This document shows, in pieces, positions 26,068 through 36,569 of a DNA stretch of 64,000 bases. Under the pieces are notes generated by a model, which did not search any database, had not been told where the DNA came from, and worked only from the letters and a program-made list of their open reading frames with translations. The position numbers and the translations under genes are program-made. The stretch is from Croceivirga radicis (GTDB taxonomy: Bacteria; Bacteroidota; Bacteroidia; Flavobacteriales; Flavobacteriaceae): the NCBI RefSeq assembly GCF_002072105.2, contig NZ_MTBC01000002.1:186001-250000 (forward strand), in the 5' to 3' direction. The first letter of the stretch is position 1; every line of letters starts with the position of its first letter.

Positions 26068-29000
26068 TTGAAAAGAGGGGTGTTTCTTCTGTTTAAATCC
26101 GCCGGGTTTAAACCATTATTTGTATGTATAGTTTTTGTTTTCTTGAGTTTGGGTGTCCAAGCGCAAGATAACGAACAGCCGCAGGATTCTACCCAGACCG
26201 GTGTGGCATTAGGTAAGATACTTTTGGAAAATCCGAACAGTATTGTTGCCAAATACCAATATGACCCTACCATAGATCGTTACGTTTACACGGAAAGTGT
26301 AGGCGAATTCAACGTAAACCATCCAATATTTCTAACGCCAGAACAGTATTATGATTTGGTTCGAAAAGAAGGTATAAAATCTTATTTTAAAGAAAAGATA
26401 GATGCTTTTACGGGTAAGAAAGAAGGTAGTGAAGAAGCCCGCAAGAACTTGTTGCCAAATTTTTATGTGAACAATAATTTTTTTGAATCCATTTTTGGCG
26501 GCAACACTATTGAAGTTATTCCGCAAGGATCGGTTGCCATGGATTTAGGCGTTATCTGGCAAAAAAATGATAATCCGGCACTTTCGCCCAGAAATAGGAC
26601 CAATCTAGCGTTTGATTTTGACCAGCGTATCAGCTTAAGTTTATTGGGTAATGTTGGCGAGCGTTTACAGGTTACGGCTAATTATGATACCGAGGCTACT
26701 TTTGATTTTCAAAATCTAGTAAAGTTAGATTATACCCCAACAGATGACGATATACTCAGAAAAATAGAAATTGGTAATGTTAACATGCCACTTAATAGCT
26801 CCCTAATCACGGGTGCACAAAGTTTATTTGGGGTAAAAACGCAATTACAGTTTGGTAAAACTACGGTTACCGCGGTTTTTTCAGAGCAACGCTCGCAAAA
26901 CAATACGGTGGTGGCCCAAGGTGGCGGTACCATTAATGAGTTTGCACTAACTGCCTTGGATTATGACGAGGATAAGCACTTTTTCCTATCCCAATATTTT
27001 AGGGATAATTATGATGTGGCATTACAAAACTATCCGTTTATCCAAAGCCAAGTGCAAATTACCCGTTTGGAGGTTTGGATAACCAATAGAACACAACAAA
27101 CACTAAATGTTAGAAACATTGTAGCCTTGCAAGATCTTGGAGAGGGTAGAATTGGACCTAACGGAGAAGAGCGTACCAGAATAGGGAAAGAGGGTACGCC
27201 TCCGGCAAGTTTTTTTAATGTGAACGCTAATGGTGCTTTGCCAAGAAACAGTAATAACGATTTTGATCCGGCACAATTGGGGCAGGGCGGCGCCTTAACA
27301 AATGCCATTAGGGATATAGCAACGGTAGAGCAAGGTTTTAATGCGGCCGCATTGGGAGGCTATCAAATGAATCAAGGATTTGATTATGCCATTTTAGAAA
27401 ATGCTAGAAAGCTAGAGGCGGGTAGGGATTATGATTTTAATACCCAATTGGGATACATTTCTTTAAATCAAAGATTGAGCAATGATGAGGTTTTGGGTGT
27501 TGCTTTCCAATATACCTATCAGGGTAATGTATACCAAGTTGGTGAGTTTGCCAATGGTGGGGTAGATGCTACTACGGTCTCTGGTGGCGCAAATCCAATC
27601 ATCGAAAACAATACGTTGATACTTAAGTTGCTTAAAAGTAACATTACTAACGTAGAAGATCCTATTTGGGATTTAATGATGAAAAATATCTACTCAACTG
27701 GTGCTTATCAGCTAAGCGAGGAAGATTTTAAATTAAATATTCTTTATACGGATCCTACACCAAGAAACTACATAACTCCGGTAAATTCAGCTACAGGTTG
27801 GCCAAGTGGTCTAGAAGATCGTATCCTGATTAATGTGTTTAACCTTGATCGTTTAAATATTTATAACGATGTGCAGCCAGGGGGTGATGGTTTCTTTGAT
27901 TATGTGCCCGGTATAACGGTAGATACCCAGAACGGAAGGGTCATTTTTACCAAAGTGGAACCGTTTGGTGAGTATCTCTTTAACCTATTGGATTCTGGTG
28001 TTGAAGATTATAATCAACCAACAACCTACAACGCAAACCAAGAAAAATATGTTTTTAGGAACATGTATGCCCAAACCAAGGCGGCGTCTTTGCAAGAAGC
28101 AGAGAAAAACAGGTTTCAGTTAAAAGGTAGGTATAAAAGTCAAGGCAATAATGGTATTCCAATTGGGGCTTTTAATGTGCCTCAAGGTTCTGTTAGGGTA
28201 ACCGCAGGAGGTAGGCAGTTACAAGAGGGTATAGATTATACGGTGAACTATCAGGCTGGTACTGTTCAAATCTTGGATCCAAGTCTTGAAGCCTCCAATA
28301 CGCCAATAAATATATCTGTAGAGAACAATGCTGTATTTGGTCAGCAAACACGAAGGTTTACCGGTATAAATGTAGAGCATCAATTTAACAAAAACTTTGT
28401 ATTAGGTGGTACCTTGTTGAATTTGAACGAAAGGCCACTTACACAAAAATCCAATTACGGTGTAGAACCGGTTAACAATACCATCTTTGGACTAAATACT
28501 AATTTTAGTACAGAAGTACCATTTCTAACGCGCTTGGCTAATAAGTTGCCTAATATAGATACGGATGTTCCATCTAATATTTCGCTACGTGGAGAGGTAG
28601 CCTTTTTAAAACCAAATTCGCCCAAGAATGCCGATTTTCAAGGGGAAACAACCACCTATTTGGACGATTTTGAAGGGGCACAGGCATTAATAGATATCCG
28701 TTCTTCATTAGGTTGGGCATTGGCGAGCCCACCTGTAGAATTTTCTCAAGGCGTACAAAATTTAGAAACCGGGTTTAACCGAGCCAAAATGGCTTGGTAT
28801 ACCATAGACCCTATATTTTATACCAACCAACGTCCGTCTGGAATTTCAGATAGCGATATTTCATCCAATGCCACTAGAAGGGTATTTATTAGCGAGGTGT
28901 TTCCAGAGACAGACATAGCCCAAGGGCAGACCACCGTTCAAGGTACTTTGGATTTGGCCTATTTTCCATCAGCTAAAGGGCCTTACAATGCGAATCCAAG

Positions 29001-32000
29001 TTTTACGGGCGCTGCTCAAGATAATTGGGCTGGTATAATGCGTTCATTAAGCAGTACTAATTTTGAACAATCCAATGTAGAATTTGTTCAGTTTTGGGTG
29101 CTAGATCCGTATGTGGATGGTGAAACAAGTAACACAAATGCTGGAGAATTGGTGCTCAATTTGGGTAATATTTCTGAAGATATTTTAAAAGATGGCAGAA
29201 AGCAATATGAAAATGGATTGCCAACGCCAACAAATACGGAAACTCCAAGACAAACCGTTTGGGGAGAAGTGCCTTCTACGCAAGCTTTAGTTTACGCTTT
29301 TGATGCAGATGAAAACAGTAGAACCTTACAAGATATAGGTTATGATGGTTTGGATGATGCCGAAGAAGCTTCAATTTACAATGGTCCGGCAAATGACCCT
29401 GCGTTAGATAACTACCAGTATTATTTAAATAGGGAAGGTGGTATTTTAGAGCGCTACTATGATTATAACAATCCACAAGGCAACTCACCTGTTCAGGTAT
29501 CTAACACCAATAGGGGAGCTACCACCTTGCCAGATGTAGAAGATGTAGATAGGGATTTAACCATGAATACGGTAAATAGTTATTACGAATACCGTATTCA
29601 GATAAAGCCCAATACCACCATAGATGATGAATATGTAACGGATATTAGGGAAGGTCAGGCAACAGGAACAAGGGTTCCAGATGGTACACCTAGAAATTAT
29701 AGATGGATTCAATATAAGATTCCGCTTACGGATTTTACCGATGCTATTGGAGGTATTTCAGATTTTAGGTCTATTAGCTTTATGCGTATGTACATGACCG
29801 GTTTCCAAGACGATGTTGTTTTGCGTTTTGCAACCTTGGATTTAGTGCGTGGCGATTGGCGTTCGTACACCAAAACCTTACAGCCAGGGGTGGATGACAT
29901 TCCGGGCGATGATGGTACGGTTGCTGAGGTACACACGGTAAATATCCAAGAAAACGAAACCAGGGAGCCAATTCCGTATAAATTGCCTCCGGGTGTGGTG
30001 CGAGAACAATTGAACAACAATAACACCATTATCAATCAAAACGAACAATCTTTGGCATTTACCGTTAAAAACCTAGAATCTGGAGATGCAAGAGGTGTTT
30101 TTAAAAATCTTAATGTAGATGTAAGGCAATATGAACGTATTAAAATGTTTATGCATGCCGAAAAATTATTTAACACGGATTATTCTGATGATGCCACACC
30201 TCTAGTTGGTTTCCTGAGAATTGGTACGGATTTTTCTGAAAACTTTTACCAGATAGAACGTGCGCTACAATTTACACCCTATGGAACCACAGATTCTGAA
30301 GGTATTTGGCCAGAAGTAAATGAAATTGATATTTCTTTAGACGATTTAAACAAGGTAAAGTCACTTCGTATTGCACAACGCAACGATGGAGTTCCGTTAA
30401 ACGAACTACGTTTTTACGAGGTAATTGATGGTGTGGTCACAGAGGTAGATGAATTTGCACCACGTACCTTAGGTAGGAACAGAATAGGAATAAGAGGTAA
30501 CCCCTCTTTTGGTAGCATACGTAGTATGATGGTAGGGGTTAAAAACATAGATGATTTACCGGCCAGAGGAGAGGTTTGGTTTAATGAATTACGTTTGGCC
30601 GGGCTAGACAACAATGGAGGTTGGGCGGCCATTGCCGCACTAGATGCAAACATGGCAGATTTTGCAAATGTTAGTGCAACGGCTAGCACCAGTACATCAG
30701 GATTTGGTGCTATTGATCAAATGCCAAACGAAAGAGCTAGGGAAGATGCCATTTCTTATGATGTGGTTACCAATGTTAACGTTGGGCAGTTGTTTCCTAA
30801 GAAATGGGGGTTGCAATTACCGTTTAACTTTGGATTGTCTGAAACTTTAATTACACCAGAATTTGATCCCGTTTATGACGACTTAAAACTTGATGACCTG
30901 GTGGCGGCCGCACCTACAGAAGAGCAAGCGGCGCAAACACAAGAGCAGGCAGAAGATTACACCAAGAGAAGAAGCGTAAATTTTATAGGTGTACGTAAAA
31001 ACAGAAGTGAAGAGGCAGAAGAAAATTTCTATGATATTGAGAATTTCACCTTTAATTATTCTTACAACAAAACCAGTCATAGAGATTTTGAAATAGCAGA
31101 TTTGCAAGATGAAAACGTTACTACTGGTTTTGTATATAACCATAATTTTAAACCTGCACCCGTAGCACCATTTGCAAAAAAAGATTCATTGCTTACCGGT
31201 AAATATTGGCAATGGCTAAAAGAACTCAATTTTAACTTGTTACCAACAAGCGTTTCTTTAAATGCCAATTACAATAGGTCTTTTAATCAACAAAGGTTTA
31301 GAGATGTTCTGGAACCAGGTGTAGAGGCATTGGATTTACCATTGCTGCAACAACGTAATTATTTGTTTAATTGGCAGTATGCTCTAAATTACAGTATTAC
31401 TAAATCACTTCGTTTAAACCTAACCGCCTCTAACAATAATATTGTAAGAAACTATTTTAATACGGATGGCGACCAAGAATCTGGTGTTAACGAGTTATTG
31501 GATTTATGGGATGGGTTTTTTGATATTGGAGAGCCTAATAGACACGCCCAGCAAATGCAATTGAATTATGAATTGCCTTTTGATAAGGTTCCTTTCTTGA
31601 ACTTTATAAACGCACAATATACCTATACCAGTAATTTTGATTGGCAACGTGGTGGAGATGCCTTGGCAGAGGTGGCAAGAGAAGCGTTAGGAGACCCAGA
31701 AGCTCAAATTAATACGGTACAGAACGCAAATACACACAACCTCACCGCAAATTTGACCATGCAACGTTTCTATGATTTTCTAGGGTTGAAAAAACGAGAT
31801 GGCAAATTGCCCGTGGCACGTGCAAGCGTGTTAAGAAGGGATAAAGCTGGTAACCCAAAGGAAGGAGCAAAAGATGAAAAACCAAAAGGTAAGACCAGTA
31901 AAGGGTTAAATGCACTAATAGACTTTGTTACTATGGTTAAGCGTGTAAATGTTAATTATAGTGAGAACAATGGTAAAGTATTGCCTGGTTACACGCAATC

Positions 32001-33258
32001 TATTGGCTTTATAGGAACGGCAAGGCCATCTGTAGGTTTTGTGTTCGGTAGCCAAAGAAACGTTCGTTTTGAAGCGGCTAGGAGAGGTTGGTTAACCAAC
32101 TTTACAGAATTCAATTCGCAATACATGCAGAACAATGTTAAGAACTTGAATATTACCGCAACGGCAAATCCTATTCCTGATTTAACTATTGATTTAACAG
32201 CAGATAGGCAAATAACCAATAGTTTGCAAGAAAACTATGTTCCAGATCTATGGAGGCAAGGGCAAACAGGCTTGGTCAATAGCTTTGGTAACTTTAGTAT
32301 ATCAACTGTAATGATTGGTACGGTCTTTAACAAAAGCGATGAGTTTGACTCGGAAACGTTTCAACAGTTTAAAGCTAATAGAATAACTATTGCAAATAGA
32401 ATTGTAAATGATCGTGGTGTTGTTGTTGCGGATACAGATGAAGACGGGTTTCCTAGCGGATACGGTAAAACGAGTCAAGATGTATTGTTGCCGGCGTTTT
32501 TTGCTGCCTATACCGGTCAGGATGTAAATCGTGTAAACCTAGATGCGTTCAGGGAAATTCCAATTCCAAACTGGAATTTAAAATACACGGGGTTAATGAA
32601 GAACAAATGGTTTAAAAAGAAGTTTAAGCGTTTTTCATTACAGCATGGTTACAGAGCGGCCTATAGTGTTAACTCTTTTCAGACCAATTTAGAGCGGCAA
32701 CAATTACTTAAGGAAAATCAAGCACCAATTAATGGTGAAACGGGTAATGTGCTTCCAGAAAATTTAATTGGCAATGTGGTGTTAACAGATGAGTTTAACC
32801 CATTAATGCGAATGGATTTTGAAATGAAAAACTCCTTGAGCGTCTTGGCAGAAGTTAGAACGGATAGAACATTGTCATTAAGTTTTGATAATAGCTTACT
32901 TACTGAAATTAACGGAAAGGAATATACCTTGGGGCTGGGTTATCGCTTTAAAGATGTAAAATTTGTAACCAATATTGGAGGTGAGCGTACGCGATTAAAA
33001 GGAGATTTAAATTTAAAGGCGGATCTTTCCGTAAGAGATAATGTAACCATTATCCGTAACCTGGATATAGATAACAACCAAATAACTTCTGGTCAGGATT
33101 TATGGAGCATTAAGTTCTCTGCAGATTATGCGTTAAGCAAGAATTTGAACGCATTGTTTTTTTATGATCATAGTTTTTCTCAGTTTAAAGTGTCTACCGC
33201 CTTTCCACAGACAACTATAAACGCTGGTTTTACCATTCGTTACAATTTTGGAAATTAA
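26068..33258 (+). CDS. sprA: T9SS outer-membrane translocon protein SprA (Sov)
   Basis: SprA forms the very large outer-membrane channel of the type IX secretion system, which exports proteins and adhesins including those used in gliding. At 2396 residues it is in the family range. A signal peptide ends at VQAQ (about 34). The body is rich in aromatic beta-strands, and the C-terminal segment ends with FTIRYNFGN, typical of an outer-membrane barrel. No ATG lies near the beginning; the in-frame starts are TTG at 26068 and GTG at 26080, either giving a good signal peptide. The first is given here because it includes the Lys-Arg n-region. It follows ruvA by five bases. Confidence 0.95.
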   Translation: MKRGVFLLFKSAGFKPLFVCIVFVFLSLGVQAQDNEQPQDSTQTGVALGKILLENPNSIVAKYQYDPTIDRYVYTESVGEFNVNHPIFLTPEQYYDLVRKEGIKSYFKEKIDAFTGKKEGSEEARKNLLPNFYVNNNFFESIFGGNTIEVIPQGSVAMDLGVIWQKNDNPALSPRNRTNLAFDFDQRISLSLLGNVGERLQVTANYDTEATFDFQNLVKLDYTPTDDDILRKIEIGNVNMPLNSSLITGAQSLFGVKTQLQFGKTTVTAVFSEQRSQNNTVVAQGGGTINEFALTALDYDEDKHFFLSQYFRDNYDVALQNYPFIQSQVQITRLEVWITNRTQQTLNVRNIVALQDLGEGRIGPNGEERTRIGKEGTPPASFFNVNANGALPRNSNNDFDPAQLGQGGALTNAIRDIATVEQGFNAAALGGYQMNQGFDYAILENARKLEAGRDYDFNTQLGYISLNQRLSNDEVLGVAFQYTYQGNVYQVGEFANGGVDATTVSGGANPIIENNTLILKLLKSNITNVEDPIWDLMMKNIYSTGAYQLSEEDFKLNILYTDPTPRNYITPVNSATGWPSGLEDRILINVFNLDRLNIYNDVQPGGDGFFDYVPGITVDTQNGRVIFTKVEPFGEYLFNLLDSGVEDYNQPTTYNANQEKYVFRNMYAQTKAASLQEAEKNRFQLKGRYKSQGNNGIPIGAFNVPQGSVRVTAGGRQLQEGIDYTVNYQAGTVQILDPSLEASNTPINISVENNAVFGQQTRRFTGINVEHQFNKNFVLGGTLLNLNERPLTQKSNYGVEPVNNTIFGLNTNFSTEVPFLTRLANKLPNIDTDVPSNISLRGEVAFLKPNSPKNADFQGETTTYLDDFEGAQALIDIRSSLGWALASPPVEFSQGVQNLETGFNRAKMAWYTIDPIFYTNQRPSGISDSDISSNATRRVFISEVFPETDIAQGQTTVQGTLDLAYFPSAKGPYNANPSFTGAAQDNWAGIMRSLSSTNFEQSNVEFVQFWVLDPYVDGETSNTNAGELVLNLGNISEDILKDGRKQYENGLPTPTNTETPRQTVWGEVPSTQALVYAFDADENSRTLQDIGYDGLDDAEEASIYNGPANDPALDNYQYYLNREGGILERYYDYNNPQGNSPVQVSNTNRGATTLPDVEDVDRDLTMNTVNSYYEYRIQIKPNTTIDDEYVTDIREGQATGTRVPDGTPRNYRWIQYKIPLTDFTDAIGGISDFRSISFMRMYMTGFQDDVVLRFATLDLVRGDWRSYTKTLQPGVDDIPGDDGTVAEVHTVNIQENETREPIPYKLPPGVVREQLNNNNTIINQNEQSLAFTVKNLESGDARGVFKNLNVDVRQYERIKMFMHAEKLFNTDYSDDATPLVGFLRIGTDFSENFYQIERALQFTPYGTTDSEGIWPEVNEIDISLDDLNKVKSLRIAQRNDGVPLNELRFYEVIDGVVTEVDEFAPRTLGRNRIGIRGNPSFGSIRSMMVGVKNIDDLPARGEVWFNELRLAGLDNNGGWAAIAALDANMADFANVSATASTSTSGFGAIDQMPNERAREDAISYDVVTNVNVGQLFPKKWGLQLPFNFGLSETLITPEFDPVYDDLKLDDLVAAAPTEEQAAQTQEQAEDYTKRRSVNFIGVRKNRSEEAEENFYDIENFTFNYSYNKTSHRDFEIADLQDENVTTGFVYNHNFKPAPVAPFAKKDSLLTGKYWQWLKELNFNLLPTSVSLNANYNRSFNQQRFRDVLEPGVEALDLPLLQQRNYLFNWQYALNYSITKSLRLNLTASNNNIVRNYFNTDGDQESGVNELLDLWDGFFDIGEPNRHAQQMQLNYELPFDKVPFLNFINAQYTYTSNFDWQRGGDALAEVAREALGDPEAQINTVQNANTHNLTANLTMQRFYDFLGLKKRDGKLPVARASVLRRDKAGNPKEGAKDEKPKGKTSKGLNALIDFVTMVKRVNVNYSENNGKVLPGYTQSIGFIGTARPSVGFVFGSQRNVRFEAARRGWLTNFTEFNSQYMQNNVKNLNITATANPIPDLTIDLTADRQITNSLQENYVPDLWRQGQTGLVNSFGNFSISTVMIGTVFNKSDEFDSETFQQFKANRITIANRIVNDRGVVVADTDEDGFPSGYGKTSQDVLLPAFFAAYTGQDVNRVNLDAFREIPIPNWNLKYTGLMKNKWFKKKFKRFSLQHGYRAAYSVNSFQTNLERQQLLKENQAPINGETGNVLPENLIGNVVLTDEFNPLMRMDFEMKNSLSVLAEVRTDRTLSLSFDNSLLTEINGKEYTLGLGYRFKDVKFVTNIGGERTRLKGDLNLKADLSVRDNVTIIRNLDIDNNQITSGQDLWSIKFSADYALSKNLNALFFYDHSFSQFKVSTAFPQTTINAGFTIRYNFGN

Positions 33259-33292
33259 TCCAATAAGAAAATAGAAATAGCACATTTTTACT

Positions 33293-33321
33293 TTGAATAG
33301 CTAAGGAAAGGTTTAAATTTG
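33293..33321 (+). promoter_or_regulatory. Bacteroidota-type promoter of gcvH
   Basis: TTG (33293-33295), 18 bases, TAAATTTG (33314-33321) fits the consensus. The start of gcvH follows by 13 bases. Confidence 0.6.
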
Positions 33322-33334
33322 TGTCGACTCTAAA

Positions 33335-33724
33335 ATGAACAAAATGAATATTCCTTCAGAATTAAAGTACACTAAAGACCACGAGTGGGTTAAAATAGAC
33401 GGAGAAGTTGCTACCGTGGGCATTACCGATTTTGCACAAGGTGAACTTGGAGATATTGTATATGTAGAAGTGGAAACCTTAGATGAAACGTTAGATAAAG
33501 ATGAGGTTTTTGGAACGGTAGAAGCGGTTAAGACGGTGTCTGATTTGTTTTTGCCATTATCTGGTGAAATTATTGAATTTAATGAATCATTAGAGGACGA
33601 GCCAGAAAAGGTAAATAGTGATCCATATGGTGAAGGTTGGATGATAAAAATTAAAATTGCCAATCAAGAGGAAGTGGCAAGTTTATTAAGTGATGCAGAC
33701 TATAAAGAAGTTGTTGGCGCTTAA
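33335..33724 (+). CDS. gcvH: Glycine cleavage system H protein
   Basis: The H protein carries the lipoyl arm that shuttles the aminomethyl group between P, T and L proteins of the glycine cleavage system. The 129-residue protein contains the lipoylation site Lys66 in [13 protein letters not shown] second ATG nine bases downstream would give 126 residues; both are plausible. The gcvP and gcvT genes are not in this window. Its 3' end overlaps the next gene by about 32 bases. Confidence 0.97.
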   Translation: MNKMNIPSELKYTKDHEWVKIDGEVATVGITDFAQGELGDIVYVEVETLDETLDKDEVFGTVEAVKTVSDLFLPLSGEIIEFNESLEDEPEKVNSDPYGEGWMIKIKIANQEEVASLLSDADYKEVVGA

Positions 33725-34103
33725 AAAAAATATATACCTAATAGGATTAATAAGCTGGCTGGTGTTCATAACATCACTCAGCTTATTTTCGTTTTCAGAT
33801 GGCCCTTCTATTGGTATAGATATACCCCATTTAGATAAAGCAGTACATTTTACGTTCTATTTTGTGGCAACAATTCTTGGGGTTTTGGTAGCGCAAAGCA
33901 ATATCAAAAGATTAAACAAGAGGGCAATTATCTTTGTTGTGTGTATGGCTATTATTTACGGTGCGATAATTGAAGTGCTGCAAATGTATATGGCTTTGGG
34001 AAGAGAAGCGGACTTTTTTGACTTTTGGGCCAATACCGCAGGAGCAACTTTGGCCGGTTTACTCACTCAAAAGTACCGTTCCCTAATTTCTACCCTAATT
34101 TAA
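33693..34103 (+). CDS. VanZ-like membrane protein
   Basis: A 136-residue, four-helix integral membrane protein of the VanZ-like family. Helices lie near 10-32, 45-62, 75-92 and 105-122, with the family pattern [13 protein letters not shown] and later [15 protein letters not shown]. Function is unknown beyond a link, in one member, to teicoplanin resistance. I chose the ATG at 33693 over the in-frame GTG three bases earlier. It overlaps the gcvH end, which is consistent with translational coupling; tonB follows after about 70 bases. Confidence 0.82.
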   Translation: MQTIKKLLALKKNIYLIGLISWLVFITSLSLFSFSDGPSIGIDIPHLDKAVHFTFYFVATILGVLVAQSNIKRLNKRAIIFVVCMAIIYGAIIEVLQMYMALGREADFFDFWANTAGATLAGLLTQKYRSLISTLI

Positions 34104-34172
34104 AGGGGCAAATTGTTCATTATTTAAATATTTGGTTAAATTAGCCCAGTACGAAAAAATCAAAACAGATAT

Positions 34173-34877
34173 ATGGAACCGAAAAAGAACCCAAAAGCAG
34201 ATGTAGGTAGGCACAGTGGCCTCTACTTTGTTATTGGTCTTGCTTTAGTTATGTTTTTAGTTTGGCAAGGTCTAGAATGGAAAAAGTATGATGAGGTAAA
34301 TGATTATGACATTGCCTTGAATGTAGAAGATCAATTGGACGAAGAAGTGCCAATGACCGAACAAATTAAAACACCACCACCACCACCGCCACCAGCTGCA
34401 CCGGAGGTTATCGAGGTTGTAGAAGATGAGGAAGAAGTGGAAGAGACCGTAATTGAATCTACAGAGACTAGCCAGGAAGAAGAAATCATGGAAGTAGAAG
34501 AAGTAGAGGTAGAAGAGGTAGAAGAAGATATATCTGTTCCTTTTGCGGTAATTGAAGACGTACCTGTTTTTCCTGGTTGTGAAAATGCTGGAGACAAGAA
34601 AGCTTGTTTTCAGGAACAAATGCAAAAGCACATTCGTAAAAATTTCCGTTACCCAGAAATTGCCCAAGAAATGGGGATTCAAGGTAGGGTAGCTGTAATG
34701 TTTACTATTCAAAAAGACGGTAGTATTGGAAACATAAGAATGCGTGGGCCAGATAAAAACTTAGAGGCAGAAGCATTAAGAATTATCAACAAACTGCCAA
34801 AAATGACTCCAGGTAAACAAAGAGGACGTCCAGTAAAGGTTCCTTTTAGTATTCCAATTACATTTAAATTGCAGTAG
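34173..34877 (+). CDS. Energy transducer TonB
   Basis: TonB couples the proton-motive force, through ExbB/ExbD, to outer-membrane TonB-dependent receptors. The 234-residue protein has one N-terminal membrane helix (about 16-31), a Pro run near 68-75, then a Glu/Val-rich periplasmic spacer. Its C-terminal TonB domain includes IRKNFRYPEIAQEMGIQGRV. A Cys pair (FPGCENAGDKKAC) in front of the domain is common in Bacteroidota TonB proteins. ExbB/ExbD are not nearby. A clear terminator follows. Confidence 0.92.
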   Translation: MEPKKNPKADVGRHSGLYFVIGLALVMFLVWQGLEWKKYDEVNDYDIALNVEDQLDEEVPMTEQIKTPPPPPPPAAPEVIEVVEDEEEVEETVIESTETSQEEEIMEVEEVEVEEVEEDISVPFAVIEDVPVFPGCENAGDKKACFQEQMQKHIRKNFRYPEIAQEMGIQGRVAVMFTIQKDGSIGNIRMRGPDKNLEAEALRIINKLPKMTPGKQRGRPVKVPFSIPITFKLQ

Positions 34878-34899
34878 GTTAAACTACAATATCATATGC

Positions 34900-34928
34900 A
34901 AGCCCTAGAGAAATCTGGGGCTTTTTTT
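34900..34928 (+). terminator. Intrinsic terminator of tonB
   Basis: A 10-bp stem with one G-U pair (arms 34900-34909 and 34914-34923) and a GAAA tetraloop, followed by a T run. Confidence 0.9.
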
Positions 34929-34968
34929 ATGCCTTTTGGTTGAAATTCAAATTAATACTTAAACTACA

Positions 34969-34999
34969 TTGCAAAAATTGGGCTACAAGCGTATCTTTG
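34969..34999 (+). promoter_or_regulatory. Bacteroidota-type promoter of the ctaB-cox maturation operon
   Basis: TTG (34969-34971), 20 bases, TATCTTTG (34992-34999). It implies transcription starting near 35006 and therefore supports a start codon downstream of it. Confidence 0.65.
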
Positions 35000-35020
35000 C
35001 AGGCCAATTTAAAGAGGAAA

Positions 35021-35920
35021 ATGAAGTCCGCCGTAGGCATAATGAAGCAAACAACTTTACCCTTAGTTATAGCAGATTTTAAGGAGATTACTAAGGTAAG
35101 ACTTGCTGTTAGTGTTGTTTTTTCTTCCCTGGCTGGTTTTCTCTTGGGCGCAGATTCTATAAATGTTACACATCTAGTTTTGCTGGCATTAGGTGGTTAT
35201 TGTATGGTCGGCGCTTCAAATGCCTATAATCAGGTTATAGAAAGAGACCTGGATAGTTTAATGAATAGGACCAAGAATAGACCTATCCCTGCAGGCAGAA
35301 TGTCCGTAACTATGGCTATGGCAATAGCAGTTTGCATGACGTTAATGGGGATTTTGGTCTTATATCAAATTAATGCAAAAACCGCCTTGTTCGGGGCTAT
35401 TTCCATTTTTCTTTACACCAGTGTCTACACGCCATTGAAAACAATTACCCCGCTAGCGGTTTTTGTTGGGGCTATACCAGGGGCCATACCCTTTATGTTG
35501 GGCTGGGTTGCTGCAACCAATGAATTTGGAATAGAACCGGGTACCCTGTTTATGATTCAGTTTTTTTGGCAGTTTCCTCATTTTTGGGCTCTAGGTTGGA
35601 TGTTACATGATGATTATTCCCGTGGGGGATTTAAAATGTTGCCCACTGGTAAAAAAGATGAGGGTACGGCACTACAGATAATATTGTACACCATTTGGAT
35701 GATTGTAATATCCATTATTCCGGTTTTTGGTTTTACGGGTAAATTAACGCTCTCTGTACCTGCTGCAATTCTGGTTTTTATAATGGGAATGGTTATGTTG
35801 GTCTTTGGGTTAAGGTTATATAGAAACAAGGATAACATATCTGCAAGACGGCTAATGTTGGCTAGTGTAAGTTATATAACACTTATGCAGATTGTTTATG
35901 TAGTAGATAAATTTATTTGA
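35021..35920 (+). CDS. ctaB: Protoheme IX farnesyltransferase (heme O synthase)
   Basis: This integral membrane enzyme adds a farnesyl tail to protoheme to make heme O, the precursor of heme A used in the caa3-type oxidase. The protein is 299 residues from the chosen ATG, a typical size. The UbiA-family signature NAYNQVIERDLDSLMNRTKNRP supplies the Asp-rich metal/diphosphate site. An in-frame upstream extension beginning at 34940 lies ahead of the promoter and is not part of the gene; a second ATG at 35042 is also possible. It opens the second respiratory operon. Confidence 0.94.
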   Translation: MKSAVGIMKQTTLPLVIADFKEITKVRLAVSVVFSSLAGFLLGADSINVTHLVLLALGGYCMVGASNAYNQVIERDLDSLMNRTKNRPIPAGRMSVTMAMAIAVCMTLMGILVLYQINAKTALFGAISIFLYTSVYTPLKTITPLAVFVGAIPGAIPFMLGWVAATNEFGIEPGTLFMIQFFWQFPHFWALGWMLHDDYSRGGFKMLPTGKKDEGTALQIILYTIWMIVISIIPVFGFTGKLTLSVPAAILVFIMGMVMLVFGLRLYRNKDNISARRLMLASVSYITLMQIVYVVDKFI

Positions 35921-35930
35921 GGTAAAACGT

Positions 35931-36515
35931 ATGGATTTAACACAAGGCTCCGCGAAGATTAAAAATGCCAGAGCAAAAAAAATGATGCTTTGGTTCGGTA
36001 TTGTAAGCCTAATTATGGGCTTTGCAGGTTGGACAAGTGCTTACATTGTAAGTAGTAAGCGTAAAGACTGGTTAGAAACAGTAGAGTTGCCACAATTATT
36101 CTGGTATAGTTCTATTGTTATAATTTTAAGTAGCGTTACCTACGTAGTTGCCAAAATGGCTATTAAAAAAGGTAATAATGGGTTAACAACAATAGGTCTG
36201 TTAGCTACCCTTATTCTAGGCGTAACTTTTATTGTATTACAGTTTTTAGGTTTTAATGAAATGATTTCTGATTATGGTTATCGTTTTACTGGGCCAACGA
36301 GTAATATAAAAATGTCCTTTATTTATCTAATTGCTTTTGTTCACATTATACATGTTGCTGCAGGTATCATATCGTTGTTATCGGTGATTGTAAGCCACTT
36401 AAAGGGCAGGTATAGTAAAGAGGATTATTTAGGATTGGATTTGGGGGCTACCTTCTGGCATTTTCTAGATTTTCTGTGGATTTACTTGGTACTCTTTATG
36501 TACTTTGTAAAATAA
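35931..36515 (+). CDS. Cytochrome c oxidase subunit III, short form
   Basis: A 194-residue membrane protein of the heme-copper oxidase subunit III family. About five helices are visible; FVHIIHVAAGIISLL and FWHFLDFLWIYLVLFMYF near the C-terminus are the family's conserved His-containing helices. Subunit III stabilises the catalytic core and the proton pump. A longer subunit III paralogue follows, the usual Bacteroidota pair. It lies 10 bases after ctaB. Confidence 0.9.
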   Translation: MDLTQGSAKIKNARAKKMMLWFGIVSLIMGFAGWTSAYIVSSKRKDWLETVELPQLFWYSSIVIILSSVTYVVAKMAIKKGNNGLTTIGLLATLILGVTFIVLQFLGFNEMISDYGYRFTGPTSNIKMSFIYLIAFVHIIHVAAGIISLLSVIVSHLKGRYSKEDYLGLDLGATFWHFLDFLWIYLVLFMYFVK

Positions 36516-36569
36516 ATTGCCTTTCCAAAAGTTTTCCATTAGGAGGCTTTTAGAAAAGGTTAAAAGATG

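Noticed and set aside
34272-34712. Minus-strand reading frames opposite tonB
   Set aside because: They arise from the Glu/Val-rich spacer of TonB on the other strand and consist of Phe/Tyr or Ser/Thr runs.
34940-35020. N-terminal extension of heme O synthase
   Set aside because: It lies upstream of the candidate transcript start and contains no family-like sequence.
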